Assembly: GCA_963742405.1 (NCBI GenBank)
Contig: CAVUMB010000004.1
Coordinates: 313,891-377,890 of the forward strand
Length of the DNA stretch: 64,000 nt
Source: JAGVSR01 sp963742405
GTDB taxonomy: Bacteria; Pseudomonadota; Alphaproteobacteria; Rhizobiales; Hyphomicrobiaceae
Direction: 5' to 3'
This document shows positions 1-9,466 of this stretch, piece after piece (the first letter of the stretch is position 1; each line of letters opens with the position of its first letter). A program made the position numbers and the translations under genes. The notes under the pieces are model-generated. The model ran no database searches. It was given only the letters and a program-made list of their open reading frames with translations, and had not been told where the DNA came from.

Positions 1-1
1 G

Positions 2-2704
2 GCGGAGGCTTTCAAGGCCGGGCGGCCGGACAGGGCCGATGCAGAGCCGTTCTCGATCGTCATTCCCCCGCCGAACGTGACCGGCTCGCTGCACATGGGG
101 CACGCGCTCAACAATACTCTGCAGGATATCCTGTGCCGGTTCGAGCGTATGCGCGGCAAGGACGTGCTTTGGCAGCCGGGCATCGATCACGCCGGAATCG
201 CCACGCAGATGGTCGTCGAGCGGCAGATGATGGAGCGACAGGAGCCGGGCCGGCGCGAGATCGGGCGCGAGAAGTTCCTGGAAAAGGTTTGGGCGTGGAA
301 GGCCGAAAGTGGCGGCACCATCGTCAATCAGCTGAAACGGCTCGGCGCATCGTGTGATTGGAGCCGCGAGCGGTTCACGATGGACGAGGGGCTGTCGCGG
401 GCCGTTGTGAAAGTGTTCGTCGAACTTCATCGGGCGGGGCTGATCTACAAGGACAAGCGGCTCGTCAATTGGGACCCGAAGTTCCAGACGGCGATCTCCG
501 ACCTGGAAGTCGTGCAGGTGGAGGCGAAAGGCACTTTTGCCTGGACCGACGGCGATCCGGAAAAGCCGTTTGACGCCGAGGCGCTCGGAAAGGTTCTGAA
601 GAAGAACCCGAGCGGGCACATGTATTACTTCCGCTACCCGCTCGCGGATGATCCATCCCGCTTTATCGTTGTGGCGACGACTCGGCCGGAAACAATGCTC
701 GGCGATAGCGGTGTGGCCGTGCATCCGGCGGATGACCGCTACACCGAACTTGTCGGCAAGGCGGTGCGTCTACCGCTCGTGGGGCGCGAAATTTTGATTG
801 TCGCCGACGAATATTCCGATCCCGAAAAGGGGACCGGCGCGGTGAAAATTACGCCGGCGCACGACTTCAACGACTTCGAAGTCGGGAAGCGGCACGGGCT
901 GGCTCAGATCAATGTGCTGGACGCTTTTGGGCGGATTATCTCAGGGGCTGCCGCCAAGCTCGACGGGATTCCGGAGACACTGCAGGGCGTCGACCGGTTT
1001 GACGCTCGCAAAATGGTCGTTTCCGAAATGGCGGCGCTTGGGCTGCTGGCCAAGATCGAACCGACGACGCACACCGTGCCGCATGGCGATCGATCGAACG
1101 TCGTCATCGAGCCTTGGCTGACGGACCAGTGGTATGTGAATGCCGGCGAATTGGCGAAGGATGCGATCGCGGCAATCGAGGACGGTCGCACGGAGTTCGT
1201 GCCGAAGAACTGGGAGAAAACGTATTTCGAGTGGATGAACAACATCCAGCCGTGGTGCATCTCGCGCCAGCTTTGGTGGGGGCATCAGATCCCCGCGTGG
1301 TATGGGCCTGACGGTAAAGTCTTTGTCGCCTTCGATGAGGCGGAGGCCAACGCACTGGCCAAGGTGCATTATAACAAAGATGAGCCGCTGAAGCGCGATG
1401 AAGACGTCCTCGACACCTGGTTTTCGTCGGGGCTGTGGGCCTTCTCCACGCTCGGCTGGCCGGACGAGACGCTGGAACTCAAGCGTTTCTATCCGACGAG
1501 CGTCCTGGTTACCGGGTTCGACATCATCTTCTTCTGGGTGGCCCGCATGATGATGCTGTCGCTCTATTTCAAAAAAGAGGTGCCGTTCCGCGACATCTAT
1601 ATCCATGCCCTCGTTCGCGACGAGAAGGGGCAGAAGATGTCGAAGTCGAAGGGCAACGTCATCGATCCGCTCGATGTCATCGATGCCTACGGGGCTGACG
1701 CGCTGCGCTTCACGCTGGCGCGCATGGCGGCGCAGGGTCGCGACATCAAGCTCGCCAAGCAGACGGTCGAGGGCAATCGTAACTTCGCGACCAAGCTTTG
1801 GAATGCGGCGCGCTTTGCGGAAATGAACGAATGCGTGCGCCAGCACGATTTCGACCCGCGCACGGTGAAAAATCCGCTCAACCGTTGGATCGTCGGCGAA
1901 ACGGAACGGGCGGCTGCCAGTGTCACGGCTGGACTTGAAGCCTACAAGTTTAACGAGGCTTCGGGCGCCATCTATGAGTTTGTGTGGGGCGTTTTCTGCG
2001 ACTGGTATCTGGAACTCATCAAGCCGATCCTGGCCGGTGACGACGAAGAGGCAATGATCGAAACGCGGGCCAGCGTAGCGTGGGTTATTGATCAGATCCT
2101 GAAGCTGCTGCATCCGTTCATGCCGTTCATCACGGAAGAACTATGGGCACATCTCGTCGAACACGGCGTGGCGCGGCATTCTCTTCTGGCGCTCAGCAAC
2201 TGGCCGCAGCCCAAGGGGCTTGCGGATGCGTCGGTTGATGAGGAAATCGGCTGGGTCATCGAACTGATTTCGGCGGTGCGCTCCGTGCGCACGGAAATGA
2301 ATGTTCCTGCGGGGGCCAAAATTCCGCTCGTGGTCACTGGGGTTTCCAAGGAGACGCGGGTGCGCATCAAGACGCACGAAGATACGATCATGCGGCTTGC
2401 ACGTCTTGATGACATTTCGTTCGCCCAGACGACGCCGAAGGGGTCGGCGCTCATTGTCGTCGAGGAGGCGACCTATGCGCTGCCGCTCGATGGCGTCATC
2501 GACATGGACGCAGAGCGCAAGCGGCTCGACAAGGAAATTGCCAAGGCCGAGAGCGACAAGAGTAAGGCGGAAGTCTGGCTGGCCAACGACAGCAACGTTG
2601 CCAAAAGTCCTGAACACGTCGTCGAATTGAACCGCGAGCGCGTCGCCGAGGGCGGGGAGAAGATCCAGCGGCTGAAAGCGGCGCTGAAGCGCATCGAGGG
2701 TTGA
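2..2704 (+). CDS. valS: Valyl-tRNA synthetase, 5' end outside window
   Basis: Class Ia aminoacyl-tRNA synthetase that charges tRNA-Val in the cytoplasm. The reading frame is open from base 2, so the N-terminus lies upstream of the window. The HIGH-type motif appears as HMGH just after PPPNVTGSL (about base 92), and the KMSKS loop is intact (QKMSKSKGN, about bases 1631-1657). Between them lies the CP1 editing domain with its TTRPETMLGD motif. The C-terminal part carries the anticodon-binding domain and ends in a charged coiled-coil arm (ERKRLDKEIAKAES region), as is usual for ValRS. A GTG at base 77 could be mistaken for the start, but it lies inside the conserved catalytic motif. The gene ends 54 bases before a convergent aldehyde dehydrogenase remnant. 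Confidence 0.97.
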   Translation, partial: AEAFKAGRPDRADAEPFSIVIPPPNVTGSLHMGHALNNTLQDILCRFERMRGKDVLWQPGIDHAGIATQMVVERQMMERQEPGRREIGREKFLEKVWAWKAESGGTIVNQLKRLGASCDWSRERFTMDEGLSRAVVKVFVELHRAGLIYKDKRLVNWDPKFQTAISDLEVVQVEAKGTFAWTDGDPEKPFDAEALGKVLKKNPSGHMYYFRYPLADDPSRFIVVATTRPETMLGDSGVAVHPADDRYTELVGKAVRLPLVGREILIVADEYSDPEKGTGAVKITPAHDFNDFEVGKRHGLAQINVLDAFGRIISGAAAKLDGIPETLQGVDRFDARKMVVSEMAALGLLAKIEPTTHTVPHGDRSNVVIEPWLTDQWYVNAGELAKDAIAAIEDGRTEFVPKNWEKTYFEWMNNIQPWCISRQLWWGHQIPAWYGPDGKVFVAFDEAEANALAKVHYNKDEPLKRDEDVLDTWFSSGLWAFSTLGWPDETLELKRFYPTSVLVTGFDIIFFWVARMMMLSLYFKKEVPFRDIYIHALVRDEKGQKMSKSKGNVIDPLDVIDAYGADALRFTLARMAAQGRDIKLAKQTVEGNRNFATKLWNAARFAEMNECVRQHDFDPRTVKNPLNRWIVGETERAAASVTAGLEAYKFNEASGAIYEFVWGVFCDWYLELIKPILAGDDEEAMIETRASVAWVIDQILKLLHPFMPFITEELWAHLVEHGVARHSLLALSNWPQPKGLADASVDEEIGWVIELISAVRSVRTEMNVPAGAKIPLVVTGVSKETRVRIKTHEDTIMRLARLDDISFAQTTPKGSALIVVEEATYALPLDGVIDMDAERKRLDKEIAKAESDKSKAEVWLANDSNVAKSPEHVVELNRERVAEGGEKIQRLKAALKRIEG

Positions 2705-2717
2705 AGTGCCTCACCTC

Positions 2718-2733
2718 TTCCCGCGCGCGGGAA
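2718..2733. repeat. 16-bp perfect palindrome after valS, REP-like
   Basis: The bases TTCCCGCG/CGCGGGAA form a perfect palindrome in the short convergent gap between valS and the aldehyde dehydrogenase remnant. The left shoulder (TGCCTCACC) and the right shoulder (AAGGGGAT) resemble the surroundings of the hairpin at 23685-23716. It has no T run, so it is not a convincing intrinsic terminator. I read it as a short intergenic palindromic element that may still help separate the two convergent transcripts. Confidence 0.4.
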
Positions 2734-2758
2734 AGGGGATGGTAGTGGCTCCATATCG

Positions 2759-4261
2759 TCACCCGCCCGGCCAGGCCTCCGCGTCCGGATAGGGGAACCA
2801 GCCTTGCTGCTCACGGATTTCGGGATCGATCAGCACCATTTTCGTGTGGCGGAACTGGTCGAGGCCTTCGATGCCGAGTTCGCGGCCGGTGCCGGATAAC
2901 TTGCGGCCGCCGAAGGGTACGGCGTCGTTGTCGAGCAGCGGGACATTGACCCAAACCATGCCGGCCTGGATTTCATTGACGGCGCGCATCGCTTCGGCGA
3001 GGTCCTTGGTGTAGATGTTGGCGCCCAGCCCGAAGCGCGAGCGGTTGGCGAGTTCGATCGCCTCGTCAAGGTCGCGCACCCTTACAATCGGTGCGACGGG
3101 ACCGAAGCTTTCGTCGTTGACGATCTCCATGTCGGGCGTGACGCTCCGTGAGGACGGTGGCGTCGGTGAACCAGCCTCGGTTGAGGCCGGACGGTCTTCC
3201 ACCACCGCATGCGACGTGGCGCCTTGCGAGATTGCATGCCAAGGATGCGTTCGTAGCGGTCGCGTTCGCGTTGCGACACCATTGGTCCCATGTCGACTTT
3301 GCTGAGGCCGTTGCCGATGCGCAGGTTCTTGGCCTCAGCAACCAAGCGACAACGAAGCGGTCGTGAATGGCTTCGTGCACATAGATGCGCTCCGCCGAGG
3401 TGCAGACCTGACCGGCGTTGAGGAAGGCTGCGAAGGCGCAGCCGCGGGCGGCGATTTCGACCGGCGCTGACGGCATGACGATGAATGGATCGTTGCCTGA
3501 AGCTTCGATCAGCGCTGGCTTGAAGGTTCGCGCGCATTCGGCGGCGACGGCCTGCGCGGTGACAACGGCTGCCCGTGAAGGCAACGCCGGCGATCGCATC
3601 GTGCGCGACGAGGCGGCGACCGGCTTCGCCGCGTCCGGTGATGCACTGGACGAGGCCGGGCGGAAGGGCCGCGAAGGCCTCCATCAACAGCAGCGTCGAG
3701 AGCGACGTATAATCCGACGGCTTGATGATGACCGCATTTCCGGCCCCGACCGCTGCCGCGACCTGCCAGAAAAGCAGCAGATAGGGATAGTTGAACGGCA
3801 CGATCGCGGCGACGACGCCGAGCGGTTCTTTCAGCGTCAAGTGGAGTTGACCCGGGCGCCGATGGTCCATGCACACGGCCGCCTTCCTGGCGGCTGATCT
3901 CGGCGTAGTAGCTCATGGCACTTGCGCACCAGCCGATCTCATCCATCGCTTCCTTGTAGGTCTTGCCCTGCTCGCGCGTCAGGCTTTCGGCGAGGACCGC
4001 GTTCATGTCCCGCGTGTCGCGTGTGACCTCGTGCATGATGTCGGCGCGTTCGGCTCCGGCGCGTGCCCACCACGACTTTTGAGCAACCTCAGCGAGGCCA
4101 ATCACTTCCTCGATTTCAGCGGCGGTGGTTTCGGCGATCTCGCCGATGACATCTTCCGTTGCAGGGTTGAGCACCGGGATTGGCTGACCGTCGCTCGGAC
4201 GGAATGCGCCGTCGACGTAGAGATGGCGAGAAAGAGCGCGGTGGCGCGCGACGACGTCCAT
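2759..4261 (-). pseudogene. Aldehyde dehydrogenase with about five frameshifts
   Basis: NAD(P)-dependent aldehyde dehydrogenase superfamily, about 500 codons if repaired. The best start is the ATG at 4261, seven bases after a GGAGG ribosome-binding site. Family blocks occur in order but in changing frames: the N-terminal part to about 3865; VPFNYPY and KPSDYTS to about 3560; the general-base region IEASGNDPF and the catalytic-cysteine region GQVCTSAER to about 3370; GNGLSKVDMGPMVSQ; GWFTDATV; and from about 3150 the C-terminal FGPVAPI and FGGRKLSGTGRE blocks. Catalytic Cys and Glu are still encoded. Five shifts in 1.5 kb make this either a real pseudogene or a patch of poor sequence. Substrate is not predictable. 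It is convergent with valS. Confidence 0.8.
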
Positions 4262-4316
4262 GGACAAGCCTCCGAAGGATCCGAGCGCACAGTCTTGCAG
4301 GACGAAAGCTCAGCGT

Positions 4317-4937
4317 CTACCGGCGGTCAAGCGCGGCCAGTCGCGGCATCGGGTGAGCGTCGGTGTGGACGTAGAGTTCGGTCAGCTTCCAGCGCAGATC
4401 GCGCCACCGGAACAGCCCTGTAAACCGCCGGGACGGATCGGCCTTGTCGGTCATCTCAATTGCGAAGGCGGTCGGCGTCACGAATTCCACATGACGCAAG
4501 CGAGACCAGAATTCGCGCAGGCGGGAAGGAAGGTTTGTCATCGTCGGTGGCGGCTCATCGATGCCTTTAACGTAGCGGTTGTAGGTCTGGCCATAGTTGA
4601 ACAGTGTCGGCAAGCCTTCGGCGTTGGCATAGCGATCGATCAAGCGGTCGACAGTGGCCGTACCAAAGTACCCCTTCATGCGCTGCCACCAGCTGATACT
4701 GGCGGGTGCGTCAGTTGCATCAGGCGGGGCGTGGACGTCCATGGGCCGGTCGAGTGCAAGCGCGGTCATTGATTTGCGCAGCGTTACGCGCACGCTGTCC
4801 CACTCGACAAGTGCATCGATCACAGGGACGTTGCCGGCCTTGATCAATTCTTTCAGCGTCCATGCCGTGGCGAAAGGCGAGGCAGCGTAGAGCGCGAAGG
4901 GCAGCAGCCAGACCGTTGCGCGAAGAATGAAAGGCAT
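4317..4937 (-). CDS. DUF2939 family protein
   Basis: A 206-residue protein starting MPFILRATVW. The first 25 residues are hydrophobic and look like a signal peptide or N-terminal membrane anchor, so the protein probably sits in or beyond the inner membrane. The following WTLKELIKAGNV and EWDSVRVTLRKSM segments match my memory of the DUF2939 family, in which a short first helix pair is followed by a mixed alpha/beta region. No catalytic motif is visible and the function is unknown. The frame stays open 51 bases further upstream, but the ATG at 4937 places the hydrophobic segment at the N-terminus. It is on the same strand as the M48 protease upstream and the aldehyde dehydrogenase remnant downstream. 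Confidence 0.7.
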   Translation of the reverse strand: MPFILRATVWLLPFALYAASPFATAWTLKELIKAGNVPVIDALVEWDSVRVTLRKSMTALALDRPMDVHAPPDATDAPASISWWQRMKGYFGTATVDRLIDRYANAEGLPTLFNYGQTYNRYVKGIDEPPPTMTNLPSRLREFWSRLRHVEFVTPTAFAIEMTDKADPSRRFTGLFRWRDLRWKLTELYVHTDAHPMPRLAALDRR

Positions 4938-5047
4938 CGTGTCCGTCGTCCTTGCGGAAAAAACGTCACGCCGACAAGACAGCATCATTGCGACCTGTGT
5001 CGGGCGACGAAAAGGTGGGATGCGGGCACTCTTTATCGCCTGTCGCG

Positions 5048-5072
5048 AAAAAGAGTTCCACTGCGGTGGACT
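5048..5072 (-). terminator. Probable intrinsic terminator of the M48 gene
   Basis: Read on the minus strand, AGTCCAC pairs with GTGG(A)ACT around a CGCA loop, and CTTTTT follows. The hairpin begins at the stop codon of the M48 protease gene. One bulged A weakens the stem. Confidence 0.5.
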
Positions 5073-6244
5073 TAGCTGTCGGTTTCGCCTGGCCGCAGGG
5101 TGCGAGGTGGTGACGGGAGCGGACGATCTGGCACTTGCTCAACAGTTGTTGTTACCGAGCAAAGTGATTGGAGTGCGGCCCACTCTTTGGCTGCGAGGGC
5201 CGGTGTTGCTGAATACCCGACGGCGGCGGCGACGACTTTGCGCCGTTCCTGCGTCTGCGGGTGGGAGCGAAAGACGCCGGGGCCCCCGTCGCCGTCTTTC
5301 TCGGTTTCAGCCATGCGGTCGAAGAAGTCGAGGAGGCCTTGAGGTGAGACCTTTGCCGCCTTTAAAATCCGGAGCGCGTGGGCATCAGCTTCGCGCTCAG
5401 CTTCGCGCGAATAAGACAGCTGTGTCAGCAGAACTCCAATATTGGCGAGGCTGCTGCCGGCGCCGCCGATGATCAATTCTGTCGCGGCCGCAAAACCGAT
5501 GCCGCGGACGATGCCGGCTTCGGGATGCATCTCGATACCGTGGCCCATCTCGTGGGCAAGGACACCAGCGACCTCATCGGGCGATTTCGCGCTTTCGATC
5601 AGCGCCCGGGTGAGGACAATGCGCTGGCCGGGCGTCGCGAAAGCGTTGGGAATGTCCCAGTCGACCACAACGACCTTGAAATGCTGGTTGGTGCCGGCGG
5701 CAATCGACAGTGTGGCCGTCAACTGATCGAGTGCCGCAAGGCCGGCCGGCGCCGTACACGTCGCGCGGTCGCGGGTCATTGAGCCAACGACCTGCTCGCC
5801 CAGCATGTCGCGGGCGCTGCCGGGGAGCAGATTGGCCACGGCCCTGGCCGGAGAGAACCCGGACAGCCAGACGGCGACGAGCGCGGCGATCACCGTTCCG
5901 GCCGCCCAGATCCAGGGTCGGGTGGCGCGACGCTGGTGGGAGCTTGTGGTCAATTGCGGGGCTTGGCTGGCAAGAGCGCGGGCGAACGCTTTATCGGGCA
6001 CGAAAAGTGCCGCGCCGGGATGATCGGATGAAGTCAGCAGGGCATCGATGGAGTGCGCGGACAAAGGTTCGGCGATGCTTAGCGATCGATACCGCCAGGT
6101 TAGAAACCGGCCACCGTGCAAAGCCGTATCGGGCTCCTCGATGGTGATCCCGTCGACAAGCAGCCGGACCTGAACGTCGCGCGAGGCGGAACCTGATTTG
6201 TCGCTGTAGCGAGCAACAAACGATGGTGGGGCCGTATCAGACAT
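5072..6244 (-). CDS. M48 family metalloprotease, membrane-anchored
   Basis: A 390-residue zinc metallopeptidase. The zinc-binding HEMGH lies at residues 231-235, and the third ligand region (YSREAEREADAHAL) at about 279-291 fits the ExxxD signature of M48, with Glu283 the likely ligand. A single hydrophobic segment at about residues 111-129 (WIWAAGTVIAALVAVW) anchors the protease so that the catalytic part probably faces the periplasm. The first 100 residues form a soluble domain with no motif I recognise, as in other alphaproteobacterial M48 proteins that have an N-terminal cytoplasmic domain. I place the start at ATG 6244 (MSDTAPPSF); the open frame extends further upstream, but that part is arginine and proline rich and lacks a clear ribosome-binding site. 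Related proteins such as BepA and LoiP act in envelope quality control; the exact role here is unknown. Confidence 0.85.
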   Translation of the reverse strand: MSDTAPPSFVARYSDKSGSASRDVQVRLLVDGITIEEPDTALHGGRFLTWRYRSLSIAEPLSAHSIDALLTSSDHPGAALFVPDKAFARALASQAPQLTTSSHQRRATRPWIWAAGTVIAALVAVWLSGFSPARAVANLLPGSARDMLGEQVVGSMTRDRATCTAPAGLAALDQLTATLSIAAGTNQHFKVVVVDWDIPNAFATPGQRIVLTRALIESAKSPDEVAGVLAHEMGHGIEMHPEAGIVRGIGFAAATELIIGGAGSSLANIGVLLTQLSYSREAEREADAHALRILKAAKVSPQGLLDFFDRMAETEKDGDGGPGVFRSHPQTQERRKVVAAAVGYSATPALAAKEWAALQSLCSVTTTVEQVPDRPLPSPPRTLRPGETDS

Positions 6245-6688
6245 TGTGGTTCCGGTTCGACGCGGCGGCTCTTTCTTCAGCGGGCTTGCTGGGAGTGTAA
6301 GGGGCGGGAGGGGCCGGCGCCACAGTTGACGCGGAGCGGACGTTAACCTGCCCCGATCAGGCCGCGCTGACGCCATGCGGGCAAGCTAAATCTCGGCGGT
6401 CGTTGGCATATTAGGTCAGCGGCCAGTCGCGCCATAAACCACTGTCGGACAATTCATGGTGAATGTTGCTAGAGGGCCACGAAGGGCTTGGAAATATGCC
6501 TCTTTTGAGCCACAAAACGGAGCGACACACAGAGTGGCCCGGCGACTCCAACGGAGATGCGAGCCGCGGGTGCATGCGGGTCCGGCAAGCAGTGGCGAAA
6601 CGCGTTCGAGGCTCCCAAGTGTGTCGGGAATAATCATCCGTCTGGATGTGTTTCGTTCCCGTTGGTCGAGCTCTAGAGGAAGTGAAGA
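6245..6688. other. Intergenic region between M48 and ilvD
   Basis: About 440 bases between two divergent genes. Two overlapping open frames of about 105-110 codons on opposite strands (6411-6725 and 6456-6791) have no protein-like character and no ribosome-binding site; the second runs into ilvD in another frame. I see no tRNA, no leader peptide with a branched-chain codon cluster and no hairpin followed by T residues. The region presumably holds the ilvD and M48 promoters. A good ribosome-binding site (GAGGAAGTGAAG) sits just before ilvD. Confidence 0.4.
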
Positions 6689-8413
6689 ATGGACGCGAAG
6701 ACGTTCGATAAATCAAAACTGCCAAGCCGCCATGTCACCGTCGGGCCGTCGCGCGCGCCGCACCGTTCGTATTATTATGCGATGGGTTTGACGGAAGAGC
6801 AGATCAATCGTCCTTTCGTGGGCGTCGTCTCGTGCTGGAATGAAGCCGCACCGTGTAACATTGCACTGATGCGCCAGGCTCAGGCTGCCAAGGTGGGCGT
6901 CAACGAAGCTGGCGGTACTCCGCGCGAGTTTTGTACGATCACGGTTACCGATGGCATCGCCATGGGCCACCAAGGCATGAAGTCGTCGCTCGTGTCGCGT
7001 GAAGTCATCGCTGATTCAATTGAACTGACCATGCGCGGTCACTGTTACGATGCGCTTGTTGGTATTGCCGGATGCGACAAGTCTTTGCCCGGCACGATGA
7101 TGGCGATGCTGCGTCTCAACGTTCCAGCGGTGTTCATGTACGGCGGCTCCATCCTGCCCGGGCGATTCCGCGGCAAGGACGTCACCGTCGTCGATGTGTT
7201 CGAGGGCGTTGGCATGTTTTCGGCCGGCAAAATGTCGGCGAACGATTTGCATGAACTGGAATGTGTTGCGTGCCCGAGCGCGGGGGCGTGTGGTGGCCAA
7301 TTCACGGCCAACACCATGGCCATGGTGTCGGAAGCGATCGGGCTGGCGCTGCCGGGTTCGGCCGGATCGCCGGCACCGTACGAAGAACGCGATAGCTACG
7401 CGGTCGCCAGCGGCAAGGCCGTCATGCGGCTCGTTGCCGATCAGTTACGTCCACGCGACATCGCGACCCTGAAGGCATTTGAGAATGCCGCGACCGTCGT
7501 TGCCGCCACGGGCGGGTCAACGAATGCCGCGCTGCATCTGCCGGCAATGGCCAACGAGTGTGGGATCGAGTTCGATCTTTTCGACGTGGCCGAAATCTTC
7601 AAGCGCACGCCGTACATCGCAGACTTGAAGCCCGGCGGGCAATTCGTTGCAAAAGACGTGTTCGAGATCGGCGGCGTGCCGCAGGTTTTGAAGGCATTAC
7701 TCGACGGCGGTTTTCTGCACGGCGATTGCATCACCGTCACTGGCAAGACCATGGCGGAAAATCTCGCGAGCGTGACCTTCAATACCAATCAGAAAGTCAT
7801 CTATCCGGTTTCCAATCCGCTGTCGCCGACGGGCGGTGTGGTCGGACTCAAGGGCTCGCTTGCACCGGAAGGCGCGATCGTGAAAGTTGCCGGTCTCAAA
7901 AAGTTGCAATTCTCCGGCCCGGCGCGCGTGTTCGAATGCGAGGAGGATGCCTTCGCCGCAGTCGGCGCCGGCAACTTCAAGGAAGGCGAAGTTCTCGTCA
8001 TTCGCTACGAGGGTCCCAAGGGCGGACCCGGCATGCGCGAGATGCTGTCGACCACGGCTGCGCTTTACGGCCAGGGCATGGGCGACAAAGTGGCCTTGAT
8101 CACCGACGGGCGCTTTTCGGGCGCCACGCGCGGGTTCTGCATCGGCCACGTCGGGCCGGAAGCCGCCGTCGGTGGACCGATCGGACTGATCGAGAATGGC
8201 GACATCATCACCATTGATGCGGACAAGGGCACGCTCGATCTCGACGTCGATGCAGCGGTTCTGGAGACGCGCCGCAAGGCGTGGACGGCACCGCCCAATG
8301 CCTATCAGACTGGCGCGATCCGCAAGTTCGCGGATCAGGTGGGGCCCGCGCGCTTTGGCGCCGTGACCCATCGTGGAGGAAAGGCTGAAGTTGTCTGCTA
8401 TGCGGATATCTAG
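6689..8413 (+). CDS. ilvD: Dihydroxy-acid dehydratase
   Basis: A 574-residue iron-sulfur dehydratase that converts 2,3-dihydroxy-isovalerate and 2,3-dihydroxy-3-methylvalerate to the 2-oxo acids in valine and isoleucine synthesis. The cluster cysteines are in their family contexts: AAPCN (Cys56), GIAGCDKSLPG (Cys129) and CPSAGACGGQF (Cys201). The C-terminal half contains VLVIRYEGPKGGPGM and ITDGRFSGATRG, the usual active-site blocks. Length is typical for the shorter ilvD/edd family members, in which some enzymes carry a [2Fe-2S] cluster. The start is supported by an upstream GAGGAAG. The last 14 bases overlap the next gene, which suggests translational coupling. Confidence 0.97.
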   Translation: MDAKTFDKSKLPSRHVTVGPSRAPHRSYYYAMGLTEEQINRPFVGVVSCWNEAAPCNIALMRQAQAAKVGVNEAGGTPREFCTITVTDGIAMGHQGMKSSLVSREVIADSIELTMRGHCYDALVGIAGCDKSLPGTMMAMLRLNVPAVFMYGGSILPGRFRGKDVTVVDVFEGVGMFSAGKMSANDLHELECVACPSAGACGGQFTANTMAMVSEAIGLALPGSAGSPAPYEERDSYAVASGKAVMRLVADQLRPRDIATLKAFENAATVVAATGGSTNAALHLPAMANECGIEFDLFDVAEIFKRTPYIADLKPGGQFVAKDVFEIGGVPQVLKALLDGGFLHGDCITVTGKTMAENLASVTFNTNQKVIYPVSNPLSPTGGVVGLKGSLAPEGAIVKVAGLKKLQFSGPARVFECEEDAFAAVGAGNFKEGEVLVIRYEGPKGGPGMREMLSTTAALYGQGMGDKVALITDGRFSGATRGFCIGHVGPEAAVGGPIGLIENGDIITIDADKGTLDLDVDAAVLETRRKAWTAPPNAYQTGAIRKFADQVGPARFGAVTHRGGKAEVVCYADI

Positions 8414-9431
8414 ATTCAGTGCTGCGTTTGCAGCAACGCTCATTCCCCTGTTCGCTGCGTGTGCGTTCGCGCAAACGGTGACCTTTGCCTCGCCGCGCGA
8501 GGCGTTGAAGCAGGGCATGAGCGCTTATCAGGGCGGCTATTTCGAGATTGCAATTCCGGCGCTCGAATTCGCTGCTGCGAAGAACGAGTTCATGGCCGAG
8601 TACTATCTGGCGCGCATCTACAGCGACAACTCCGGGGCTCATACGAACCACGCCAAGGCGTATCTTCTGTTTCAACAGATCGCCAACGAGTATGCCGATG
8701 CCGATCCCGATGACGACCCCCGCGCGCCTTACGTTGGCAAATCACTGACAGCCTTGGCAGGCTACATGCGGCGCGGCTTGAAGGAGATCGGTCTCAAGGC
8801 CAATCCGCAGCAAGCTGTCATCTATCTGCAGAATGCATCGACCACGTTTGCCGATGAGGACGCGCAGTTCGAATTGGCGAAATTGAAGCTGTCCGGCGAC
8901 GGCGTTGATGAAGACGCAGCAACCGCGCGGCACTGGCTTGCCGATCTGTCCGAACGGGGGCATGCCGGCGCGCAGGCGTTTCTTGCCGATCTCTTGTGGC
9001 GGGGAAAATATTTAAAAGCCGATAAGGCGACGGCGCTGGCGCTCATTGCTATCGCCGTTGAAAACGCACCGGTCTATGACCGGCTGTGGATCGAAGATAT
9101 CTACCAGAACATCTATTGCGGAGCGGGTGAAGGTATCCGCAAGCAGGCGACCGGTATCGTGGCCGCTTGGGGCAACCGCTTCGGGCGCAAGCCGGAGACA
9201 CGCGATGCTTCGGGCATTGGTCTCCTTGCTGCCGAGCCACAGCGCAGCTGCCAGAACGGCGAATCCGTCACCCCAATTAAAGAAAGCCGCGATGAACCCG
9301 TGGTCGCTGCTCCTGCCGTGCGGGTGACGCCTGCGAGCCCCGATGCAACAGGGACGGGGTTTGTCTATGGAACAACAACGCCGCAGCTCCGCGACGTCGG
9401 TGCTGACGTGAGAGATCCGAACAACCGGTGA
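8400..9431 (+). CDS. Secreted Sel1/TPR repeat protein
   Basis: A 343-residue protein beginning MRISRFSAAF with a signal peptide ending near ACAFAQ. The mature part has alpha-helical repeats of Sel1/TPR type, for example at residues 40-90 (LKQGMSAYQGGYFEIAIPAL then AEYYLARIYSD) and around residues 150-200 (AQFELAKLKLSGDGV then ARHWLADLSERGHAGAQ). Such proteins act as protein-protein interaction scaffolds, often in the periplasm, and no enzyme motif is visible. The ATG at 8400 lies inside the end of ilvD (14-base overlap), with GGAGGAAAG further upstream as ribosome-binding site. The C-terminal 70 residues are low-complexity and probably disordered. A specific partner cannot be read from the sequence. 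Confidence 0.8.
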   Translation: MRISRFSAAFAATLIPLFAACAFAQTVTFASPREALKQGMSAYQGGYFEIAIPALEFAAAKNEFMAEYYLARIYSDNSGAHTNHAKAYLLFQQIANEYADADPDDDPRAPYVGKSLTALAGYMRRGLKEIGLKANPQQAVIYLQNASTTFADEDAQFELAKLKLSGDGVDEDAATARHWLADLSERGHAGAQAFLADLLWRGKYLKADKATALALIAIAVENAPVYDRLWIEDIYQNIYCGAGEGIRKQATGIVAAWGNRFGRKPETRDASGIGLLAAEPQRSCQNGESVTPIKESRDEPVVAAPAVRVTPASPDATGTGFVYGTTTPQLRDVGADVRDPNNR

Positions 9432-9466
9432 CCAGGCCAAGACCCTCGCGTCGTTGTCATTGAAGG

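Noticed and set aside
941..2113. 390-codon open frame on the minus strand inside valS
   Set aside because: It is the antisense shadow of a GC-rich, strongly conserved gene; the protein has no recognisable fold.
6411..6791. Two opposite frames of about 105-110 codons before ilvD
   Set aside because: They overlap each other, have no ribosome-binding site and no protein-like motifs.
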